Source of the DNA: Pollutimonas sp035515055
Lineage (GTDB): Bacteria; Pseudomonadota; Gammaproteobacteria; Burkholderiales; Burkholderiaceae_B
Length of the DNA: 40,840 nucleotides
NCBI GenBank assembly: GCA_035515055.1
Contig: DATJBV010000008.1
Location: 1-40,840 of the forward strand
Direction of reading: 5' to 3'
The position numbers were made by a program, and so were the translations under genes. Shown here piece by piece: positions 24,903 to 30,588 of this stretch (within the stretch, counting starts at the first letter, position 1; every line of letters starts with the position of its first letter). The notes beneath the pieces were generated by a model. It did no database searches. It had not been told where the DNA came from and saw only the letters and a program-made list of their open reading frames with translations.

Positions 24903-24916
24903 GCGAATAATTATCA
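24902..24916 (-). promoter_or_regulatory. Probable Fur box at bfd
   Basis: On the minus strand TGATAATTATTCGCA matches the 7-1-7 Fur consensus TGATAATnATTATCA with a perfect left half and five of seven bases in the right half. It abuts or overlaps the bfd start codon. Fur repression there would raise bfd when iron is scarce, which fits its role in releasing iron from bacterioferritin. Confidence 0.55.
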
Positions 24917-24962
24917 TCTACTGACACTAAAAGCACAAGAGGGTCCGAAAAATTCTTACGAT

Positions 24963-26375
24963 TTAATTGTCGGTTCCCAGCGTGGCGCGCGCCTTGCGCA
25001 AGATGGCGGGTTCGATGCCGGCGGCCTCGCGGTACTTGGCCACGGTGCGACGCGCAATAACCACACCCTGTTCCGCGAGCCGTTGCGCTATCTGGTTGTC
25101 GGATAGCGGCTTTTTACGCGATTCCTCGCTGACCAGCTTCAGGATAAGTGAACGCACGGCCGCCGCCGACGTCGTTTCGCCATCGTCCGTATGGACCGCC
25201 GTCCCGAAGAAACGCTTCAGTTCGATGACGCCCCATGGGGTCTGGGCATATTTTTGCCGCGTTGCCCGCGACACCGTGGATTCATGCAGTTCGAGGTGCA
25301 ATGCGATGTCGCGCAATAACAATGGACGCATGGCCCCCGCACCTTGTTCGAAATAGTCTTGCTGGCGGTCGACAATGGCTTGTGTGACTCGCAAAATAGT
25401 CACAAAACGCTGGTTGACGCTACGGATAAGGCCGTGGGCCTGCTGCAATTGATTTTGCATGGCGGGCGAGGCCGGTGCCTGCTCAAGCAGCGTTTCATAG
25501 ACCGAATTAATGCGCAGCCTTGGTACGACGGCCGGGTTCAGGCTGGCCTGCCAACGTTCATTGATCTTGCGCACAACCACGTCCGGCGTGACATAGTCGG
25601 CAACGGAAGGGGCCCAATTGCGCGCGGGCCGGGGCTCGAGCTGCAGAAGCAGACTATGCGCCGCCCGCAAGGTTTGCTGATCGCACGCCAAGGCGTCGCG
25701 CAGCTTGACAAGATTGCCCGACGCCAGCAACGCAAGGTGCTGACAGGCGATTTGAGTTGCGCATGCCAGCACCTCGGGCGAAGGAAATGAATTGGGCGTG
25801 AACTGGCGGTGTCGCAGCTGCAGGCACAAACAATCGCCCAGCGACGTAGCGCCGACCCCGGGCGGATCGAACGATTGCAATAGCCGCAAGGCCGCCTGCA
25901 GCTCGTCGGCGTCGACGCCGAGTTCAGCCGGCAGGCATTGCCCGATTTCCTCCAGAGGCGTTGGCAAGTAGCCGTTCTCGTCCAGCTCGTCGATGAGCAA
26001 CTCCACCAGCGCGCAGTCGCGCGGCTGCGCCCGCGTCAGGTGCAATTGCTGCAGTAAATGATCTTGCAGCGTGTGGACAAGGGCCGATTCCGGTCGCGTG
26101 GCTTCGTCGTCGGAATTATTATTGCTGGCCCGGCTGGGTGCGCCCGGCGCGGTCCAGCGTTCCTCTTGCTCCCGCGCACGGGCCGCTACCGCATCCGCGG
26201 CTTCAATGTCATACTCCTGTTCAGGCTCAAGCATGGGGTTTTCAATCAATGCCTGCGCCACTTCCAGCTCCAGCTCTTGCGCCGACAACTGCAGAAACCG
26301 GATAGATTGCTGCAGTTGCGGGGTCAGCGCCAATTGCTGGTGCTGACGGAGTTCCAAAGACTGACGCGAGTGCAT
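24963..26375 (-). CDS. rpoN: RNA polymerase sigma-54 factor
   Basis: A 470-residue sigma-54. The Gln/Leu-rich activator-interaction region I is at the N-terminus (MHSRQSLELRQHQQLALTPQ, then QSIRFLQLSAQELE), followed by an acidic region II, the core-binding region, a helix-turn-helix near residues 355-385 (LHESTVSRATRQKYAQTPWG), and the invariant RpoN box ARRTVAKYRE near residue 440-450. The start was set at 26375 because the upstream frame to 26558 is not RpoN-like. No ribosome site is seen. Its start codon lies only 7 bases from the divergent gene at 26383. Confidence 0.96.
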   Translation of the reverse strand: MHSRQSLELRQHQQLALTPQLQQSIRFLQLSAQELELEVAQALIENPMLEPEQEYDIEAADAVAARAREQEERWTAPGAPSRASNNNSDDEATRPESALVHTLQDHLLQQLHLTRAQPRDCALVELLIDELDENGYLPTPLEEIGQCLPAELGVDADELQAALRLLQSFDPPGVGATSLGDCLCLQLRHRQFTPNSFPSPEVLACATQIACQHLALLASGNLVKLRDALACDQQTLRAAHSLLLQLEPRPARNWAPSVADYVTPDVVVRKINERWQASLNPAVVPRLRINSVYETLLEQAPASPAMQNQLQQAHGLIRSVNQRFVTILRVTQAIVDRQQDYFEQGAGAMRPLLLRDIALHLELHESTVSRATRQKYAQTPWGVIELKRFFGTAVHTDDGETTSAAAVRSLILKLVSEESRKKPLSDNQIAQRLAEQGVVIARRTVAKYREAAGIEPAILRKARATLGTDN

Positions 26376-26382
26376 AGTTAAA

Positions 26383-26940
26383 ATGACTTTTATGAAAGAA
26401 AACACAATACAGCCAACGCCCGCCGACTTTGCCTTGCTGCGTACTACGTTGCTGCGGCTCACCGCCAGCCAGAAGATAGTGTGCGTAGTGGTGGTGGCCG
26501 TGGTGGGACTGATCTGGTACGACCTGCTCAACCGGTTGATCGCCTTTGGCCGTGGCATTGACTATAGCGGTTTGCCTGCCTTGGGGGTACAAGCTGTCGC
26601 CCTGCTGAAACAATACAATCCGTTTTTCTGGTGGGCGGTCGTGGCGCTGTGCACCCTTATTATTGCCTATTTCCTCTACGAGTTCGTGCAAGGCGTACAA
26701 CGGCGCGCGCGCTTGAAGATCGTGAACGAAAGCACCGTGGCGGCGCTTGCCAGCCAATTGTCGGAGCCGGCGCTGGACGTATTGCGATGGGTGTGGCGCG
26801 AACGCCGTGACCCCCTGACCGTGGGCGACTTGCAACGGACGCTGCATGAATTACGGTATTCCCGCTGGGCGAAAATCGCCCTGGCACGCCAGCATTCGAA
26901 TCTTATCGGCGAAGAGTCCGGATCCAAGCCGCCGCTGTAA
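26383..26940 (+). CDS. Two-pass membrane protein, function unknown
   Basis: A 185-residue protein with two membrane helices (IVCVVVVAVVGLIWYDLL at about 32-50; WWAVVALCTLIIAYFLYEFV at about 83-103) and a cytoplasmic C-terminal half with a helical, winged-helix-like look (ALDVLRWVWRERRDPLTVGD). I do not recognise the family. It is divergent from rpoN with seven bases between start codons and no visible ribosome site. A second in-frame ATG lies at 26392. Transcription of each gene must begin inside the other gene, or be leaderless. Confidence 0.7.
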   Translation: MTFMKENTIQPTPADFALLRTTLLRLTASQKIVCVVVVAVVGLIWYDLLNRLIAFGRGIDYSGLPALGVQAVALLKQYNPFFWWAVVALCTLIIAYFLYEFVQGVQRRARLKIVNESTVAALASQLSEPALDVLRWVWRERRDPLTVGDLQRTLHELRYSRWAKIALARQHSNLIGEESGSKPPL

Positions 26941-26969
26941 GCGGTAAAGCGCGGTGTGTGCGAACACGT

Positions 26970-27125
26970 CGCGGGCGGGTGGCATGGCGATGGCCGGTCC
27001 CTTGGCCTGCTCGGCGCCCTGCGCGCCTCGCCCGCATCGCCCCGTTCGTCCGCACATGCGTGCTCCCTTCACGGGCGGCTCGCTGCGGCCGCGAAGCCCG
27101 GCCATCGCCATGCCACCCGCCCGCG
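26970..27125. repeat. Long inverted repeat: 28-base perfect arms, 100-base spacer
   Basis: Arms at 26970-26997 and 27098-27125 are perfect reverse complements (CGCGGGCGGGTGG at the outer end, GATGGCCGG at the inner). The spacer contains a smaller hairpin (GCAC-ATGC-GTGC at 27052-27063) flanked by CCCGT/ACGGG. It lies 30 bases after the end of the two-pass membrane protein gene. It could stop transcription as a giant hairpin, or be a non-autonomous mobile element. It lacks the conserved blocks of the three composite elements listed below. Confidence 0.8.
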
Positions 27126-27205
27126 CCTGCAGTTGCTTGTGTTGATCCGATGTGGCCACGGCCAGCGTGCTTGGCGTTCTTGCGCCGCGTGCTTGGTTTA
27201 AGAGA

Positions 27206-27335
27206 GAGCGGCATGCGCTCGCCCAATACGGCCAGCCCGCCTGGCCTATTGGGCATCGGTACTGGGCTGGCGCCGGGTGTCAGGTCTCTGGCTGGCAATC
27301 GCCGGCGGCCCGGTAGCTGTCACCGAACGCCGGCG
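27206..27335. repeat. Cluster of further palindromes
   Basis: Adjacent inverted repeats: GAGCG/CGCTC at 27206-27220; arms 27221-27235 and 27241-27254 (GCCCAATA...TATTGGGC with one bulged base, 5-base loop); the self-complementary CGCCGGCG at 27300-27307 and again at 27328-27335. CGTGCTTGG is repeated directly just before. No coding sequence is supported; open frames here on both strands reflect high GC. Confidence 0.65.
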
Positions 27336-27370
27336 CTCGCACGTGCCTCGTCCCTGACCCACAAACGCCA

Positions 27371-27597
27371 GGCGCCGGTGGCGGGGGCTGGGTGGGCGAA
27401 GTTGCGGGCGCGCCGCGTGGCTGGTCGTTTTCGGGATCCAAGGTGGCAGCTGTTCGAGTGGGAAGTTTATGGATGATCCCGGGGATCATCCATCCCACGA
27501 GTTCTGCCACCGCCCGAAAACGGCCAGACGCGCGGGTAGTTACGGCTACGCCGTAACCGCGAACGTCTAAGCCAACCCAGCCCCCGCCTCCGGCGCC
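27371..27597 (+). repeat. Composite palindromic element, copy 1
   Basis: Outer stem P1: arms 27371-27393 and 27575-27597 (22 of 23 pair). Conserved 14-mer GCGGGCGCGCCGCG at 27404-27417. Stem P2: 27421-27435 with 27513-27527 (14 of 15) plus 27442-27449 with 27504-27511. Core hairpin P3: 12-base arms 27469-27480 and 27482-27493 around one base. Hairpin P4: 8-base arms 27539-27546 and 27550-27557, loop TAC, preceded by GTA-G. Conserved CGCGAACG at 27558-27565. Same order and length as the copies at 39711 and 40085, with different stem sequences. It lies about 130 bases before the leuA leader. Confidence 0.85.
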
Positions 27598-27600
27598 GGT

Positions 27601-27660
27601 TTAAAGACCCAAAGGACGTCAGCGCCGAACTTAAAGCCCCAAAGGACGTCGGCGCCAGCA
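27601..27660. repeat. Two tandem 30-base repeats
   Basis: Copies 27601-27630 and 27631-27660 share TTAAAGnCCCAAAGGACGTC followed by nGCGCC, with the last four bases diverged. Each contains the palindromes GACGTC and GCGCC/GGCGC-type ends. It starts four bases after composite element copy 1. Two direct copies with an AT-rich edge could be a regulator-binding pair or a remnant of a longer array. Confidence 0.7.
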
Positions 27661-27728
27661 CATCCCCAGACGTGACGCCAAGCAATTATCCATTGCCAAA
27701 CCAGGCGAAATGTGGTTGACTATGGGTT

Positions 27729-27878
27729 ATGTCACCCCAACGCCATTTCCCCATCAACGTCACAACCCGCAGCCACCCTGCCGGTTCCGCGTTGCGCGTT
27801 GCCTGCGGCCCTGCCCGCAACTTGGTGTCCTCCCCGCTAGCGCTATCGCTACTACTACCGATCGGTTGCCGGACCTAG
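27729..27878 (+). CDS. Probable leuA leader peptide (leucine attenuation)
   Basis: A short frame that ends TAG at 27876-27878. Near its end are CTA GCG CTA TCG CTA CTA CTA CCG (27837-27860), that is five CTA Leu codons in seven. CTA is rare in GC-rich genomes such as this one, and the E. coli leuL leader also uses a run of CTA codons. The longest start is ATG at 27729 (49 residues); GTG at 27825 would give a 17-residue MSSPLALSLLLPIGCRT. Neither has a strong ribosome site. Position 118 bases before leuA and the codon cluster argue for ribosome-mediated control by leucyl-tRNA supply. Confidence 0.5.
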   Translation: MSPQRHFPINVTTRSHPAGSALRVACGPARNLVSSPLALSLLLPIGCRT

Positions 27879-27938
27879 CGTCGCGTGGCAGTTCGGCAGC
27901 CTGCACCAGCCACATCGTTTTCCGGAACCGCAGTTCCG
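27868..27938 (+). promoter_or_regulatory. Candidate attenuator stems between leader and leuA
   Basis: GCCGGAC (27868-27874) can pair with GTTCGGC (27891-27897, one G-U). CGGAAC (27923-27928) pairs with GTTCCG (27933-27938) around a CGCA loop. GTTCGG at 27891 could instead pair with CCGGAAC at 27922-27928. This gives mutually exclusive folds overlapping the end of the leader peptide. No U-run follows the last stem, so termination may be Rho-dependent, or the control may be on leuA translation. Confidence 0.35.
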
Positions 27939-27996
27939 AGCTTCGCATGACGCTCCCGCGGTAGCCAAGATCTCAAGTTAAAACAACAGGTGTTTC

Positions 27997-29700
27997 ATGA
28001 TCACTCAACCTTCCGACAAATACCGTCCGTTCGTCCCGTTTGCGCGCGACTTTTCCGAACGTACGTGGCCTAGCAAGCGCATTACCCATCCGCCCATCTG
28101 GATGAGCACCGACCTGCGCGATGGCAATCAATCCTTGATCGAACCCATGAGCGTCGAGCGCAAGCTGCGCTTTTTCAAGCAATTGGTGAAAATCGGATTC
28201 AAGGAAATCGAAGTCGGTTTCCCTTCGGCTTCGCAGACCGACTTCGATTTTGTCCGCACTCTGGTCGACAATGGCCATATTCCCGACGACGTGTCGATTA
28301 TCGTGCTGACCCAATCGCGCGAAGACTTGATCCGCCGCACCGTCGAATCGGCCGCCGGCGCCAAGAACGCCATCGTCCACTTGTATAACGCCTGCGCGCC
28401 CGCCTTCCGCAAGATCGTCTTCAACATGAGCAAGGACGAGGTCAAGGAAATTGCGTTGTCCGGCACACGCCTGGTCAAGGCATGCACCGCCGAGCACCCG
28501 GAAACCTATTGGCGCTTCGAGTACTCGCCGGAAGTTTTCAGCACGACCGAACCGGAATTCGCGCTCGAGGTCTGCAATGCTGTCACCGAAGCATGGAAAC
28601 CCACCGTCGACTCCAAGATCATTTACAACCTGCCGGCCACGATTGAAGCAACAACGCCCAATATGTACGCCGACCAGATCGAGTGGATGCATACGCATCT
28701 GAATAAGCGCGATTGCATCGTACTTAGCGTGCACCCGCACAACGACCGCGGCACGGCTGTCGCCGCCGCCGAGCTGTCCGTCATGGCGGGCGCAGACCGC
28801 ATCGAAGGTTGCTTGTTCGGCAACGGCGAACGTACCGGCAACGTCGACTTGGTGACCCTGGCCCTGAATCTTTATACGCAAGGCATACACCCCGGGCTGG
28901 ACTTTTCCGATATCGACGACGTGCGCCGCTGCGTCGAGTACTGCAACCAGTTGCCCGTGCACCCCCGCCACCCTTATGCCGGCGACCTGGTCTTCACCGC
29001 ATTTTCGGGATCTCATCAAGACGCCATCAAGAAAGGTTTCGCGCAGCAGAAGCCGGATGCCCTGTGGGAAGTACCTTACCTGCCCATCGACCCGGCCGAC
29101 CTGGGCCGCAGCTACGATGCGGTCATCCGCGTGAACAGCCAGTCGGGCAAGGGCGGGGTTTCATACCTGCTTGAACAAGAGCACGGCCTGGTGTTGCCGC
29201 GCCGTCTCCAAATCGAGTTCAGCCGCGCCATTCAACGGGTCACCGACGAAACTGGCGCGGAAGTCACGGCAACGAAGGTTTATGATGTTTTCGCCCAGGA
29301 GTATCTGGAGCGGAATGAACCATGGAAGCTGGTGCGGCATCGCATTACCGGCAGCCCGAAGGCTGAAGCGGGCAAGCAATTTGCCATTGAGCTGGAACTT
29401 GAAGAAAATGGTGTGACGCGGCAATTGGTGGGATTGGGCGATGGTGCGATTTCAGCTTTCGTGAATGCCCTGGATGCCGACATACGCATCATGGACTACC
29501 ATGAACACGCTATCGGCACTGGCACCAATACACGTGCCGCCTCGTATGTGGAACTGCGCGTGGGCGATTCGCCCACAGGGTTCGGCGTTGGCATCCATGG
29601 CGACATCGTGACGGCGTCGTTCATGGCCATACTGAGCGCCGTGAACCGGCACACCGCCACGCAAGCCCCGACACAAGCCGCCGAGGCCATAACGGCCTAA
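27997..29700 (+). CDS. leuA: 2-isopropylmalate synthase
   Basis: A 567-residue enzyme condensing acetyl-CoA with 2-oxoisovalerate, the first step of leucine synthesis. The catalytic TIM barrel holds the Arg-Asp motif MSTDLRDGNQSLIEPM (about residues 28-43), the metal-binding HxH in LSVHPHNDRGTAVAAAEL (about 243-260) and the motif GNGERTGNVDLVTLALNLYT. A linker and the C-terminal leucine-binding regulatory domain (from about 430) follow, so feedback inhibition is expected. AGG at 27987-27989 is the ribosome site. Length agrees with the longer betaproteobacterial LeuA type. Confidence 0.96.
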   Translation: MITQPSDKYRPFVPFARDFSERTWPSKRITHPPIWMSTDLRDGNQSLIEPMSVERKLRFFKQLVKIGFKEIEVGFPSASQTDFDFVRTLVDNGHIPDDVSIIVLTQSREDLIRRTVESAAGAKNAIVHLYNACAPAFRKIVFNMSKDEVKEIALSGTRLVKACTAEHPETYWRFEYSPEVFSTTEPEFALEVCNAVTEAWKPTVDSKIIYNLPATIEATTPNMYADQIEWMHTHLNKRDCIVLSVHPHNDRGTAVAAAELSVMAGADRIEGCLFGNGERTGNVDLVTLALNLYTQGIHPGLDFSDIDDVRRCVEYCNQLPVHPRHPYAGDLVFTAFSGSHQDAIKKGFAQQKPDALWEVPYLPIDPADLGRSYDAVIRVNSQSGKGGVSYLLEQEHGLVLPRRLQIEFSRAIQRVTDETGAEVTATKVYDVFAQEYLERNEPWKLVRHRITGSPKAEAGKQFAIELELEENGVTRQLVGLGDGAISAFVNALDADIRIMDYHEHAIGTGTNTRAASYVELRVGDSPTGFGVGIHGDIVTASFMAILSAVNRHTATQAPTQAAEAITA

Positions 29701-29712
29701 GCGGGGCGGTTC

Positions 29713-30030
29713 TTAGAAGCCTACGGTCAGCCCTGGCAAATCGACGTTCACACGTTGCTTTTCCAGGGCCATGACGGCCTGTACGGCGAACTCGCGCCCT
29801 TGCTCTGTGTCTTGCGACAATTCCGCGGAACCCAGCGCTTCGGCCACCCCCAGTATTTTATCGAGCAACAAGACCTTGCCGCTGGCGCGCATGGGCTCAC
29901 AGCCCAGTCGCGACCATGTCGCGTCGAACCAATCGCGCGCCGCTGCCGATGCCGCTCCGCCAGGAGTGGCCTCTACAACGATTTCGGCCGATTGCCGGGC
30001 GTTAAATATAACGGTCACAACACTGCGCAT
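29713..30030 (-). CDS. Small hypothetical protein, convergent with leuA
   Basis: A 105-residue protein from the ATG at 30030 (MRSVVTVIFNARQSAEIVVE), chosen because GGAG lies five bases upstream; an in-frame GTG at 30036 is possible. It reads as an alternating strand-helix domain (DWFDATWSRLGCEPMRASGK; VLLLDKILGVAEALG) with no membrane segment or signal peptide. I do not recognise the family. The stop lies 12 bases beyond the leuA stop on the opposite strand. Confidence 0.7.
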   Translation of the reverse strand: MRSVVTVIFNARQSAEIVVEATPGGAASAAARDWFDATWSRLGCEPMRASGKVLLLDKILGVAEALGSAELSQDTEQGREFAVQAVMALEKQRVNVDLPGLTVGF

Positions 30031-30145
30031 ACACACTCCAATGGTTCAAGCGGAAGTTAAGTCGTTTAGCGGGCAAGAGTACGCAAAGCCGACAAATTTG
30101 AATGTCGGCCAAGCGACATTGATCCAGTAGCGGCGCCCCATGGGC

Positions 30146-30493
30146 TTACCAAATAGGCGCCGGCTCCCAGATCACATCTGCGTCGTGCTCGCGCGATAGA
30201 CGCAGCATGGCAAGCAATGGAAAGGCGCGACGCCGGAAGCTGACAGGCTGGGCGATGGGATGCGTTTTTGTGTCGCTATCGTCGTCGTTGTCGTCCGAGA
30301 ACTCGGATTCCGTATTGACGGCGATGGCGTGCTCGATTCCCTTGATGGCGTCGTCGAGCTGGTCGCGCGTGATAACGCCGCGTTCGGGCAGCGTATCGGT
30401 GTAGGGCTTGCCGGCGGCCTTGAGTATAGGCAGCGCATGTTTGGAGAACATGAGCACTTCGGCCGCTGCTTTAGAGTGAAAGACGACTAGCAT
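30146..30493 (-). CDS. DUF1840 domain protein
   Basis: A 115-residue soluble protein. The start MLVVFHSKAAAEVLMFSKHA and the AAGKPYTDTLPERGVITRDQLDDAI segment match the DUF1840 family of betaproteobacteria. An acidic stretch (ESEFSDDNDDDSDTKTH) precedes a conserved C-terminal half (QPVSFRRRAFPLLAMLRLSR) that ends in VIWEPAPIW. Function unknown. It is divergent from the RHS gene, 95 bases away. Confidence 0.85.
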   Translation of the reverse strand: MLVVFHSKAAAEVLMFSKHALPILKAAGKPYTDTLPERGVITRDQLDDAIKGIEHAIAVNTESEFSDDNDDDSDTKTHPIAQPVSFRRRAFPLLAMLRLSREHDADVIWEPAPIW

Positions 30494-30588
30494 TTGCGGT
30501 TTCCCTCAGTAGACACATCGCTACAGTACTGCAAGTCGGCACCCCTGCCAAGCTGCAACATACAGGATTGTGTGAAGGGGGGAACCAG

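Noticed and set aside
26851..27685. Several short open frames in the rpoN-leuA interval
   Set aside because: Their translations are mirror images caused by the inverted repeats and have no start signals; the region is better explained as repeats.
27973..29019. 348-codon minus-strand open frame inside leuA
   Set aside because: Antisense shadow of a confidently identified gene in GC-rich DNA; no ribosome site or recognisable domain.
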